The notes under the pieces are model-generated. The model made no database searches. It was not told the DNA's origin and saw only the letters and a list, made by a program, of their open reading frames with translations. Position numbers and translations under genes: made by a program. DNA of 43,230 nucleotides, from positions 1-43,230 of the forward strand of contig CATPCJ010000379.1 of assembly GCA_955652915.1 (NCBI GenBank), read 5' to 3'. Shown one piece after another: positions 15,318 to 23,234 of this stretch. Position 1 is the stretch's first letter. Each line of letters starts with the position of its first letter. The DNA is from an uncultured Bryobacteraceae bacterium (GTDB taxonomy: Bacteria; Acidobacteriota; Terriglobia; Bryobacterales; Bryobacteraceae).

Positions 15318-16139
15318 ATGAACACGGTACCTGAGCCGGCCAAAATGAGCCAAACGTCCGTAACGCCGGAGACGCCGCATACCCAAATCGCTCCTCCCAA
15401 ACTACAAACTGTAAAGCTGAATTTCTTCTATGGCGGTTCACAGGCTTTATATGGTATCGACTTGTCGGTGCCCGAAAAACGCATCACCGCCTTGATCGGT
15501 CCTTCCGGGTGCGGGAAGTCTACATTTCTTCGTTCTCTCAACCGCATCAACGAAACCATCAAAAACACGCGGTACGAAGGCAGCGTCTTGCTGGACGGCC
15601 AGGACATACATGAAATGGATGTCACCGGGCTGCGGCGCCGCATTGGCATGGTGTTTCAGCGGCCCAACCCTTTCCCCAAGTCAATCTTCGAAAACGTCGC
15701 GTACGGAGTTAAAGTCAACGGACTCGCCGGCAAACGGCCGCTGGCCGATATCGTTGAACACAGTCTGAAACGCGCCGCGCTCTGGGAGGAAGTGAAGGAC
15801 AAACTGCACCAATCCGCCTACGCGCTTTCGGGCGGCCAACAGCAGCGGCTCTGCATCGCCAGAGCGCTGGCCGTGGATCCGGAAGTGTTGCTGCTGGATG
15901 AGCCGTGCTCGGCGCTGGACCCAATCGCCACCGCCAAGATCGAGGATTTGCTGTTCACGCTCAAAGATCAGTGCACACAAGTGATCGTGACGCACAATAT
16001 GCAACAGGCCGCGCGCGTGGCCGAATTCACGGGGTTTTTTCTGCTGGGCAAGCTTATCGAATACGCCAAGACCGACACCATTTTCAGGGCGCCTGCTCAC
16101 AAGGAAACGGAAGACTACATTACGGGACGGTTCGGCTAA
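15318..16139 (+). CDS. pstB: Phosphate ABC transporter ATPase
   Basis: PstB hydrolyses ATP to drive phosphate import. In this 273-residue protein the Walker A motif is GPSGCGKST, the signature is LSGGQQQRL and Walker B is [13 protein letters not shown], followed by the switch histidine in [11 protein letters not shown]. An extra N-terminal tail of about 28 residues precedes the first strand ([16 protein letters not shown]); translation could also start at an internal ATG. phoU begins 6 nt after its stop. Confidence 0.96.
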   Translation: MNTVPEPAKMSQTSVTPETPHTQIAPPKLQTVKLNFFYGGSQALYGIDLSVPEKRITALIGPSGCGKSTFLRSLNRINETIKNTRYEGSVLLDGQDIHEMDVTGLRRRIGMVFQRPNPFPKSIFENVAYGVKVNGLAGKRPLADIVEHSLKRAALWEEVKDKLHQSAYALSGGQQQRLCIARALAVDPEVLLLDEPCSALDPIATAKIEDLLFTLKDQCTQVIVTHNMQQAARVAEFTGFFLLGKLIEYAKTDTIFRAPAHKETEDYITGRFG

Positions 16140-16145
16140 TCATTC

Positions 16146-16814
16146 ATGGTTCACTTCAGAGAAGAACTCGACGAGCTTCAGAGACGGCTGCTGGAAATGG
16201 CGGGACTGGTGGAGTCCGCCATTCACCAAAGCATTGTGGCGCTGGTGCACCGCGACGAACAGGCGGCCAAGGACGTGCTGTGGAAAGAGGCGCAAATCAA
16301 CCAGAAGGACCTGGAGATCGACGAATTCGCCACGCGCCTGCTGGCGCTCTACCAGCCCATGGCTCGCGACATGCGATTCCTGACCGCTGTCATCAAAATG
16401 AATGGCGACCTGGAACGGATGGGCGATCTGGCGGTGAACATCACCGAGCGCGCGTTGTCGCTGATGCAGGAACCTGCGGTAAAGCCGTTGATCGATATTC
16501 CGCGCATGGCCGGTTTGGCTGAGATCATGGTTCGCAACTGCCTGGACGCCCTGGTGAAGCGCGACGAGCCGCTGGCGCGCAGCGTGCTGGTGTCCGACGA
16601 CGAAGTAGATGAACTGCGCGACGCGGTTTACAAGGAGTTGGTGACGTTCATGCAGGAGCAATCCACGACGATTCCGCGCGCGATCGACCTGATGTTCATC
16701 GCTCACAACCTGGAGCGCATCGCCGATCACGCCACCAATATCGCGGAAGACGTGCTGTTCCTGATGAAGGGGATTGACGTGCGGCATCACGCGGAACAGC
16801 GGCAGCAAACATAA
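16146..16814 (+). CDS. phoU: Phosphate transport regulator PhoU
   Basis: PhoU modulates PstSCAB and the PhoR sensor, keeping phosphate uptake and Pho signalling in check. The 222-residue protein is all-helical with two PhoU repeats. The first begins FREELDELQRRLLEMAGLVESAI and contains MARDMRFLTAVIKMNGDLERMGDLAVNI. The second contains IPRAIDLMFIAHNLERIADHATNIAEDVLF. Both hold the acidic metal-binding E/DxxxD segments of the family. It is the last gene of the pst operon; repeat copy B starts 6 nt after its stop. Confidence 0.95.
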   Translation: MVHFREELDELQRRLLEMAGLVESAIHQSIVALVHRDEQAAKDVLWKEAQINQKDLEIDEFATRLLALYQPMARDMRFLTAVIKMNGDLERMGDLAVNITERALSLMQEPAVKPLIDIPRMAGLAEIMVRNCLDALVKRDEPLARSVLVSDDEVDELRDAVYKELVTFMQEQSTTIPRAIDLMFIAHNLERIADHATNIAEDVLFLMKGIDVRHHAEQRQQT

Positions 16815-16820
16815 CTGTAC

Positions 16821-16904
16821 GTGGCGTGGCTGCGGCCTCGAGGCTCTTTCTCACGGGGAGCATCGAGACGAGTCTCGATGCAGCAGCCTGAGAGGCTACG
16901 CCAC
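16821..16904. repeat. Multi-hairpin intergenic repeat, copy B
   Basis: Outer arms GTGGCGT (16821-16827) and ACGCCAC (16898-16904). The middle hairpin GCATCGAGA-CGAG-TCTCGATGC (16860-16881) has the same stem as in copy A (6934-7035) and a loop differing by one base. The last hairpin is AGCCT-GAG-AGGCT (16885-16897), different in sequence from copy A but still paired. The first hairpin is reduced to GCCTCGAGGC (16835-16844). It separates phoU from the convergent Tlde1 gene and overlaps that gene's last codons. Confidence 0.8.
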
Positions 16905-17249
16905 GACCGTCAGTTGCTTGTCGACGCTGTTGGATACAAGGTCGCGAACAGTGCGTAGCATGATGATGCAACCCTGGGATGCGTCGTGTCTTATGTTGTC
17001 GCCGTGCATCAGGAATCCACTACGCCCCAGAGCGTCGTGGCCCACTGGAGTCAGCGCCATCACGTGTGGTCCGTGAGTATCGGTGTCGAAGGCAGGTCCG
17101 ATGGCATAAAGGCCTTGCGGTATCGGGCCTACGTTGTGGATGGCTTGCATAGCCGGGTTATTGCGGCCTTCCGCATGGCCTGAGTAGCCCATGCCGACAG
17201 GCGCGCCATCTTGGTCCAGGAGTCCGGTGGTCTGAGCGTAATTAAACAT
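16896..17249 (-). CDS. Tlde1 (DUF2778) domain protein, L,D-transpeptidase-like
   Basis: The 117-residue protein matches the Tlde1 domain: YSGHAEGRNNPAMQ, VGPIPQGLYAIGP, THGPHVMALTP, and the catalytic-type HGDN...SQGCI with H82 and C94. Tlde1 proteins cleave or remodel peptidoglycan peptide stems; some are type VI effectors. No immunity gene, secretion gene or signal peptide is visible here, so a housekeeping or orphan role is as likely. It begins 7 nt after the GH27 gene on the same strand. Its stop falls in repeat copy B. Confidence 0.8.
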   Translation of the reverse strand: MFNYAQTTGLLDQDGAPVGMGYSGHAEGRNNPAMQAIHNVGPIPQGLYAIGPAFDTDTHGPHVMALTPVGHDALGRSGFLMHGDNIRHDASQGCIIMLRTVRDLVSNSVDKQLTVVA

Positions 17250-17256
17250 TGGCGTG

Positions 17257-18765
17257 TTATTTAGCGGCGAGTCGAAGCAGCATTACGCCATGTGCGGGAA
17301 CAGTCGCTTCATATCCTTCGCCGGAAGCTGAAACGTCTTTGTGCAGCCACAAATCCCGGAGATGCGGATTGCCTTTCACGCCGAGTTGCTTCCAACTCAC
17401 TTGCATCTTTGCCTCCTGGTCCGATCGATTAAATAATCCCACAGCCAGCGCCCCGCCGGTAAGTTGGCGAGACCAGATTTCATGATCTCCATCTTTCGAA
17501 ACGCGGCTGCCTTGCTTCCCTTCCCTATCCTGATTCACAGCGATCACTTCAGGATTGGTCAGTATCTCAAGAATCCCCGGCGGCATCTGGCGCAAATCAT
17601 TGCCCGCCAAAAGTGGCGCTGCCAGAATGGACCACAAGCTCATATGCGTCCGGTATTCCGTTTCGCTCATTCCACCATTGCCGATCTCGAGCATGTCGGG
17701 GTCGTTAAAGTGACCGGGCTTCGCGTAAGGCGCAAGTTTATCCTGATCGAATCCGATCTTCGACATGGAAGCCCAGGTGTCGCGAATGTCGCCCGTGGTA
17801 CGCCACGCATTGCCGCCCACGTCGGGCCCCCACTTCCAAACGTCGGCGCGTCCATATTGGCAGAGGCTATACACAATCGGCCGGCCGGAGGCGAGCAATG
17901 CGTCGCCCATCTTCTGATAGACCGCTTGCATTTCCTCGTCCTTGTATAAAGTCCTGGCGCCGCACCAGTCGTACTTCAAATAGTCGATGCCCCAGGCCGC
18001 ATAAGTTTTCGCGTCCTGCACTTCGTGGTTGTAACTGCCTTCGTAGCCGGCGCACGTATACGGCCCGGGAGAGGAGTAAATTCCCAACTTGAGGCCTTTG
18101 CCGTGGACATAATCCGCCAGCGCTTTCATGTCGGGAAATTTCTGATTGCTCCGGATATTCCCCTGAGCGTCGCGACTGCCTTCCCAGGTATCGTCGATAT
18201 TGATGTAAACGTAACCCGCCGCCTTCATTCCGTTGGAAGCCATGGCATCGGCCATCCCACGAACATCCTCCGCCGTGACCCGGCCGGCGAATTTGTTCCA
18301 ACTATTCCAGCCCATGGGTGGAGTGCGAACGAGGCCGTTGTCCGCAACCTTGTGCAGTTGGGGAGGCTCGACGCGGGCGGGCATGGCGCCCTCGCCGTCG
18401 GGCGCGCGATGCGCCACCATCTCAGTCAGGGGCGCTTCCGGCCGATTGCGTGTACCGATGTGCAATTCATCGCCGGCGAGCTTACCCTCATAGCGCACCT
18501 TGCGTTCACGGTCGCCATCCATCATGCTCCCGGTTATGGTGAATCCTTCCGGCCCGCCGGTGCTCTCCGAGATCTTATAAAAGAACTGCGTCGTTCGAAT
18601 CGAGCCGTGGATACCGGTTGGTTCCTGCTTCAAGTTGAAGTAGGTCCGGCGAAATGTGCCATCGTGCCGGTCTTGGGCAACTACCCAGTTACCGGTGAGG
18701 TCCGCGGCGGCGCAGACGGGGATGACGGAAGCTGCAAAGAGGAGATAGCGATACAGTACGGGCAT
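17257..18765 (-). CDS. Secreted alpha-galactosidase, glycoside hydrolase family 27
   Basis: A 502-residue protein with a signal peptide (MPVLYRYLLFAASVIPVCAA). An N-terminal beta-domain of about 110 residues follows (LTGNWVVAQ...), then the GH27 TIM barrel from TPPMGWNSWNKF (148 on). The nucleophile is D266 in KYDWC and the acid/base is D326 in WRTTGD, by analogy with GH27 enzymes. A C-terminal beta-sandwich closes the protein. It releases terminal alpha-galactose from oligosaccharides or plant polymers. A -10-like TAGAAT (18775-18780, minus) again lies 9 nt before the ATG. Confidence 0.93.
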   Translation of the reverse strand: MPVLYRYLLFAASVIPVCAAADLTGNWVVAQDRHDGTFRRTYFNLKQEPTGIHGSIRTTQFFYKISESTGGPEGFTITGSMMDGDRERKVRYEGKLAGDELHIGTRNRPEAPLTEMVAHRAPDGEGAMPARVEPPQLHKVADNGLVRTPPMGWNSWNKFAGRVTAEDVRGMADAMASNGMKAAGYVYINIDDTWEGSRDAQGNIRSNQKFPDMKALADYVHGKGLKLGIYSSPGPYTCAGYEGSYNHEVQDAKTYAAWGIDYLKYDWCGARTLYKDEEMQAVYQKMGDALLASGRPIVYSLCQYGRADVWKWGPDVGGNAWRTTGDIRDTWASMSKIGFDQDKLAPYAKPGHFNDPDMLEIGNGGMSETEYRTHMSLWSILAAPLLAGNDLRQMPPGILEILTNPEVIAVNQDREGKQGSRVSKDGDHEIWSRQLTGGALAVGLFNRSDQEAKMQVSWKQLGVKGNPHLRDLWLHKDVSASGEGYEATVPAHGVMLLRLAAK

Positions 18766-18808
18766 TTGATATCTATTCTACACACTTGGCTTGGCAGTTC
18801 TAGCGCTA

Positions 18809-19389
18809 TTATGGCCAACGCTTTTCCTTTTCTTCCACGAGCGGATCGGGCCGAATAAGGCGTTCGAATTTTTCCTCGAACGATTTGAGTGCTTTGAGGA
18901 CATCCTTGGAGCACTCCTTCATTTCCAAAGATTTACTAACACCCTTGAGTCGGGGAGAGGGTTTGTAAATCGCATCGTGCTCCACTTCCCAGAAAAGCCC
19001 CGTTAGCATCGGCACGATCTGGAATTCGCCCCTGGCAGCCACGAGGAGAATCGTTGGCGTAGTTCCCGATCTGTTCCCGTCAAGCGGCTCCGGGGGAATA
19101 CAAGGATGCGAACCCCGGCCAAATCGTTCAGATCGGTTAGCGTATATAGCTCGGGTCGATCGCTATCGAAGGTTGCACCTTCCTGGCGACGGTGGAGGGC
19201 GCCAAGTGCGCTCTCGCATTCTTTAATCCGAGAGGCGACGACCAGCCGCTCGTGCCAGTCCAAGCTTCCAGAGATGGGAAGCAAGCAATGTCTGACTTCC
19301 GTTTGCAGTTCTTCTGCCACGCGCCGGATGTCAGGCAAGAGTTCAAAGTACTCCTCGCGCAGTCGATCTTCGACGGTGCGCTCGCCCAT
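18809..19389 (-). pseudogene. RelA/SpoT-domain protein, broken by deletion and frameshift
   Basis: The N-terminal frame (19389-19003, 128 aa) has the RelA/SpoT nucleotidyltransferase start: ERLVVASRIKECESALGAL, a DLNDLAGVRILVFPRSRL core, then an off-family tail ending in a TAA stop. The C-terminal frame (19042-18809) continues with GEFQIVPMLTGLFWEVEHDAIYKPSPRLKGV and a helical end. Compared with the family, about 30-40 residues between FSSW and GEFQ appear missing. This region normally carries the substrate-contacting Y...H stretch. The protein would make or bind (p)ppGpp-like alarmones if intact. Its start overlaps the stop of a small upstream gene by one base (TAATG). Confidence 0.75.
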
Positions 19390-19634
19390 TAACCGAGCAC
19401 ACTCTCCAACTCGCGCCTGACTGCATCAGATGGCCGGACATTGAAGTGGAACACCCATTTCCCGCCCTGGGAACCTTCGCTAATACGCCGTTTGATCTCT
19501 TCCTCAGGATTATTCTGAACGAATTCGGCACTAAAGGCCGTCTTCGTCTTTCGATTGACGTAGATCGTGCGATCAAAGTTATAGGCGTAACCGGCGTCCT
19601 CTAAAATCTGACTCTTGGTGGCCAGCGTGGTCAT
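19389..19634 (-). CDS. Small protein of unknown function paired with a RelA/SpoT gene
   Basis: I do not recognise this 81-residue protein. It is charged and mixed alpha/beta in appearance (MTTLATKSQILEDAGY...FDRTIYVNRKTKTAFSAEFV...KRRISEGSQGGKWVFHFN). No signal peptide or membrane helix is visible. The ATG at 19634 is preferred over one at 19673, which would add 13 residues. It overlaps the RelA/SpoT-like gene, a layout also seen for small alarmone synthetase toxin-antitoxin pairs, so an antitoxin-like role is possible but unproven. The region upstream (19635-19750) is divergent with scpA. Confidence 0.5.
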   Translation of the reverse strand: MTTLATKSQILEDAGYAYNFDRTIYVNRKTKTAFSAEFVQNNPEEEIKRRISEGSQGGKWVFHFNVRPSDAVRRELESVLG

Positions 19635-19750
19635 TCCGAAACACCCCCTAATCTCTGGCTTGATTGTATTCAATCCATGCCTTGCACTCTGCGATAACGG
19701 CCCAAGCGTCTCGGCATCGCTCCAATTCCTCCCTTGCTATCCTATGAACA

Positions 19751-20536
19751 GTGTCAGCGCCGTTCAACCTTCATTTGGAACAATACGATGGACCTCTCGA
19801 TCTCCTGCTGGATCTCATCCGCAGGCAGCAGGTCAATATCTACGACATCCCGATTGCTTCCATTACCCAGCAATACCTGGAATACATGCAGCGGGCGCTC
19901 GAGCTCGACATCGAATTGAGCGCCGAGTTTGTTTACATGGCGGCAACGCTGATCCATATCAAGTCGCGGATGCTGTTGCCCAAGGATCCCGAGCTCGACA
20001 AGATCTCGCCCGAAGAAGATCCCCGCAAAGAGCTGGTCGACCGGCTGCTGGAACATGAGCGATTCAAGAACGCGGCTGAAATGCTGCAGCAGAAACGAAT
20101 GGTGGAGGAAGCCGTTTGGTCCAATCCGCAGATTAGCCAGTTTCTTTTAGAGGATGAAGACCCCGGGCTTGCGGTCACGCTCTTCGATCTGGTGAAGACA
20201 TTTCAAAACGTGCTGGACCGCGCTAAGAACCGTCCGGTCTACGAGGTCGGAAAGGAAGACATCAGCGTCCCGGACATGATCCGGTATCTGGAGAAGGTCT
20301 TTCGGGATACGCGCAAATCCGATTCCATCTCAGTCGCCGAACTCTTCGACCGTCAAAGCAGCCGGCGCGCCATGATCTGCATGTTTCTCGCGATCCTGGA
20401 ACTGGTGCGGCGCCAAGCCCTGGCATTGACGCAGAAGGATGCTTTCGGCGACATTGGATTGAAGCGGCACCGGGACTTCGACGAAGTACTGGCTCAGGAC
20501 GAATCGCTCACCGCAATTGAACAGGAATACACCTAA
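19751..20536 (+). CDS. scpA: Segregation and condensation protein A
   Basis: ScpA is the kleisin that bridges SMC heads in bacterial condensin. The 261-residue protein starts FNLHLEQYDGPLDLLLDLIRRQQVNIYDIPI, the standard ScpA N-terminus. It has the helical AAEFVYMAATLIHIKSRMLLP-type segment and a C-terminal winged-helix part (VAELFDRQSSRRAMICMFLAILELVRR). The start is GTG at 19751; an in-frame TGA lies just upstream. It heads a four-gene plus-strand operon. Confidence 0.93.
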   Translation: MSAPFNLHLEQYDGPLDLLLDLIRRQQVNIYDIPIASITQQYLEYMQRALELDIELSAEFVYMAATLIHIKSRMLLPKDPELDKISPEEDPRKELVDRLLEHERFKNAAEMLQQKRMVEEAVWSNPQISQFLLEDEDPGLAVTLFDLVKTFQNVLDRAKNRPVYEVGKEDISVPDMIRYLEKVFRDTRKSDSISVAELFDRQSSRRAMICMFLAILELVRRQALALTQKDAFGDIGLKRHRDFDEVLAQDESLTAIEQEYT

Positions 20537-20543
20537 ATCCAAC

Positions 20544-21266
20544 ATGGAACCAAGCGAAGTGCAAGCTGCCCTGGGGACCGAAGGGCCAACGCAGGAATCC
20601 GCGCCGGAAGCAGCGCCAGAACAAACGCTGGAGCAACCCGCAACCGTCCAGTGGACCGACGCCGACCTTAAGGCGATTGTCGAAGCCGTCATCTATTTGA
20701 CCGACGAGCCGTTGTCGGCGGATCAGATCGCGATCGGCCTGAAGCAGCCCGCCGCCAACGTTGGGCGCGTTCTGGATGAGCTGGTAGTGGAATACGGCAA
20801 GTCCGAACATGGCGTAACGGTGCGCGAAATCGCGGGCGGCTACAAAATGTCCACCAAGCCGGAACATCATGAGGCCATCCGCGCATTCGTCAGGAACCTG
20901 AAGCCGCCGCTGAAGCTGTCCCTGCCGGCGCTGGAGACCCTGGCGCTCATCGCCTACAAGCAGCCGGTGACGACGCCCGAGATCATGGAAGTGCGCGGCG
21001 TTCAGGGTGGCGGCGTTATCCGCACGCTGCTGGATCGCAAGTTGATTGCCGAGGCCGGCAGAAAGCAAGTGGTCGGCAAGCCCATCCTCTACAAGACGAC
21101 TAAGGAATTTCTGGTCCAATTCGGATTGAAGGATTTGAACGAACTGCCGTCGTTGAAGGAATTCGAGGAGCTGAGCAGACTGTCGCTGGGCGATCCGGAG
21201 GGGCAGGAACCGGCGGCGAGCGTCGAAGCTCCCGCCGCGGAAACCGCTCCCGAGACAACCGAATAA
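20544..21266 (+). CDS. scpB: Segregation and condensation protein B
   Basis: ScpB dimers bind the kleisin ScpA in the SMC complex. The 240-residue protein has a low-complexity N-terminal stretch rich in Ala, Glu and Pro. Two winged helices follow (DLKAIVEAVIYLTDEPLSADQIAI... and ALETLALIAYKQPVTTPEIMEVRGVQGGGVIRTLLDRKLI). An acidic tail ends it. The start at ATG 20544 (MEPSEVQ) is chosen; a TTG at 20517 overlaps scpA and is also possible. The stop overlaps the next gene's ATG by one base (TAATG). Confidence 0.92.
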   Translation: MEPSEVQAALGTEGPTQESAPEAAPEQTLEQPATVQWTDADLKAIVEAVIYLTDEPLSADQIAIGLKQPAANVGRVLDELVVEYGKSEHGVTVREIAGGYKMSTKPEHHEAIRAFVRNLKPPLKLSLPALETLALIAYKQPVTTPEIMEVRGVQGGGVIRTLLDRKLIAEAGRKQVVGKPILYKTTKEFLVQFGLKDLNELPSLKEFEELSRLSLGDPEGQEPAASVEAPAAETAPETTE

Positions 21267-21997
21267 TGCCTCAGGAAAGACTCCAGAAACTGTTGGCGCA
21301 CGCCGGTGTCAGCAGCCGGCGCAAGGCTGAGCAATTGATCCTGGAAGGCCGCGTGATGGTGAACGGCGCCGTCGTCACCGAACTCGGAACCAAAGCCGAT
21401 CCGGACCAGGACCATATCAAGGTCGACGGCAAGCGCGTCCATGCTCCCGAAAAACCGGTGTACCTGGCGCTGCACAAACCAAGAAACTGCATGACCACGG
21501 TGAGCGATCCGGAGGGCAGGCCGACCGTGATGGAACTGCTGCGCGGCGTAAAGGCGCGCGTCTATCCCGTGGGCCGGCTGGATTATCAGAGCGAAGGTCT
21601 GTTGCTGCTCACCAACGACGGCGAGTTCGCCAAACGAATCATGGCGGCATCCACTCACGTTCCCAAGACTTACATCGTCAAGGTAAACGGCGCGTTAGGC
21701 TCGGAGCAGGAAGAGAAATTTCGCGAGGGCATCGTTGTGGAAGGCAAACGCACCGCCCCGGCCGGTTTGAAAATGATCCGGCGGGCTGAAAATCCATGGT
21801 ATGAAGTGCGGCTAATGGAAGGCCGCAAGAACCAGATTCGTCTGATGTTCAAGCATTTTGGCAAGCTGGTGGAAAAGCTGCGCCGGGTGAGGATTGGATT
21901 CCTGGAACTGGGCTCGCTCAAGCCCGGCGCTTTTCGACACTTGAGTCCGGGCGAAATTGTGCGCTTCCGGAAAGTTTTGAAAATGGAGGAGCAATAG
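21266..21997 (+). CDS. rRNA pseudouridine synthase, RsuA/RluB family
   Basis: This enzyme makes pseudouridine in rRNA. The 243-residue protein has an S4 RNA-binding domain (RLQKLLAHAGVSSRRKAEQLILEGRVMVNG). The catalytic domain carries the GRLD motif (VGRLDYQSEGLLLLTNDG, catalytic Asp) and ends with EGRKNQIRLMFKHFGKLVEKLRRVRIG. It lies in the common scpA-scpB-rluB gene order, so RluB (23S rRNA) is the most likely identity, but RsuA cannot be excluded from sequence alone. Confidence 0.9.
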   Translation: MPQERLQKLLAHAGVSSRRKAEQLILEGRVMVNGAVVTELGTKADPDQDHIKVDGKRVHAPEKPVYLALHKPRNCMTTVSDPEGRPTVMELLRGVKARVYPVGRLDYQSEGLLLLTNDGEFAKRIMAASTHVPKTYIVKVNGALGSEQEEKFREGIVVEGKRTAPAGLKMIRRAENPWYEVRLMEGRKNQIRLMFKHFGKLVEKLRRVRIGFLELGSLKPGAFRHLSPGEIVRFRKVLKMEEQ

Positions 21998-22000
21998 CTC

Positions 22001-22396
22001 ATGGCGGCGATTCGCGACCTGCTGCGCGACAGCAAAACTATTGCCGTGGTGGGCCTCTCCGGCAAGAAGTTCCGGCCCTCCTACGGCGTCGCTGAGTACA
22101 TGCAGAAAGAAGGCTACCGCATCATTCCAGTGAATCCCCATGAGACCGAAGTGCTGGGCGAAAAATCATATGCGCGCATCGAGGATGTTCCGGAGCACAT
22201 CGATATCGTGGACATCTTCAGGAGGCCGGAATTTGTCGGTCCTTTAGTCGATTCGGCGATTCAAGTGGGAGCCGCCACGATCTGGATGCAGGAAGGCGTG
22301 GTGCACGAAGAAGCCGCTCAAAAGGCCCGTAATGCCGGCCTCGCGGTGGTAATGGATCGATGCATTTTGAAAGAACACATGCGGCTGCTGCGATAG
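22001..22396 (+). CDS. CoA-binding domain protein, YccU-like
   Basis: The 131-residue protein is a stand-alone Rossmann-type CoA-binding domain (TIAVVGLSGKKFRPSYGVAEYMQKEGYRIIPVNP, then DIVDIFRRPEFVGPLVDSAIQVGAATIWMQEGVVHEEAA). The fold is that of the nucleotide-binding part of succinyl-CoA synthetase. Its physiological role is not well defined. It follows the pseudouridine synthase by 3 nt and ends the scpA operon. Confidence 0.88.
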   Translation: MAAIRDLLRDSKTIAVVGLSGKKFRPSYGVAEYMQKEGYRIIPVNPHETEVLGEKSYARIEDVPEHIDIVDIFRRPEFVGPLVDSAIQVGAATIWMQEGVVHEEAAQKARNAGLAVVMDRCILKEHMRLLR

Positions 22397-22411
22397 CGGG
22401 ATATTTTTTGT

Positions 22412-22491
22412 GTAGGGCAGGATGGCAATCGGCCTGTAAGTCAACACCATGCGGATTTACCAATCCGCGGCAGGATGCCATCCTGCCCCAC
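22412..22491. repeat. REP-like intergenic element, rearranged copy 1
   Basis: Outer arms GGGCAGGATGGC (22415-22426) and GCCATCCTGCCC (22477-22488) pair perfectly over 12 bp. Inside is GCGGATT-TACC-AATCCGC (22451-22468). The sequence after it (CATAAGAATGTCCAACTCC) matches, in reverse complement, the left flank of copy 3 at 34653-34674. Confidence 0.75.
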
Positions 22492-22526
22492 ATAAGAATG
22501 TCCAACTCCGGGAGGCCTGTCCTACG

Positions 22527-23234
22527 CTACAGCCAGTATTCCCAGTGGTGCGTGGCTACGACGTAGCCGCACAGGCAGGCATTCGTCACCGCGTGCGCGA
22601 GGATGCAATTCCCCAGGCTGCGTGTGCGCACCATCCACCAGTTGTACAAGATTCCGGCCACCAGACCGACGTCCCAATAGGGGCCGTGCTCGGACGCGAA
22701 TAACACGGCCGTCGCCCAGAACGCGGCGGGAGCGTACGCGCCCAACTTGATCTGCTCGAAGCGCGGGGAGATCAGCCAGCGCATGAGCCAGGCGCGCCAG
22801 AAGAGCTCCTCGATAATGGGCACCAGCAATATCGCGCGCAAAATCCTGGACCATAGCACCACCGGCGACGTCAGAAGTTTTTCGGGAACCGGAGCGCTGG
22901 AGACGGCGATGAGCGCATTTTGGAAAATCCAATGCTGGCGGTACGCCGGAAACAAAATATCGGGACCGATCCAGATCACGAAAACCAAAACGCCCAGGAT
23001 GACGCTCTCGATTCGATGCGAGCTATGCAGATCGATGACGCGCTGTGAGAATACGAACAACACCGCCGACAATAGCAGGAGCCGCAACGGGTACTCCACC
23101 ATTGGACCCAGCGGGATGTATTTTTGAGACTCGAGCAGCAGCAGGAAGACCGCGAACGGGAGGACATAGGCAAGAGTGGGCCAGCGAGTCCCGAATCCCG
23201 TGGTCAACGTCCGTCCGGCGGCCGCGTTATCCAA
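22527..23234 (-). CDS. CAAX-protease-related membrane protein (CPBP family, TIGR03008-like)
   Basis: The 235-residue protein has about 7-8 hydrophobic segments. The CPBP motifs are EELFWRAWLMRWL (EExxxR) and, later, the conserved histidines in FASEHGPYWDVGLVAGILYNWW and LAHAVTNACL. The match to the CAAX prenyl protease-related family (TIGR03008), often linked to exosortase and exopolysaccharide loci, is from memory. It overlaps the end of the TPR lipoprotein gene by 8 nt with a TTG start at 23234. No exosortase or PEP-CTERM target is visible in the window. It is probably an intramembrane metalloprotease; its substrate is unknown. Confidence 0.78.
   Translation of the reverse strand: MDNAAAGRTLTTGFGTRWPTLAYVLPFAVFLLLLESQKYIPLGPMVEYPLRLLLLSAVLFVFSQRVIDLHSSHRIESVILGVLVFVIWIGPDILFPAYRQHWIFQNALIAVSSAPVPEKLLTSPVVLWSRILRAILLVPIIEELFWRAWLMRWLISPRFEQIKLGAYAPAAFWATAVLFASEHGPYWDVGLVAGILYNWWMVRTRSLGNCILAHAVTNACLCGYVVATHHWEYWL

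Noticed and set aside
18025..18858. Plus-strand open frame antisense to the GH27 gene
   Set aside because: The GH27 protein on the other strand has catalytic motifs and a signal peptide; the antisense frame matches nothing recognisable.
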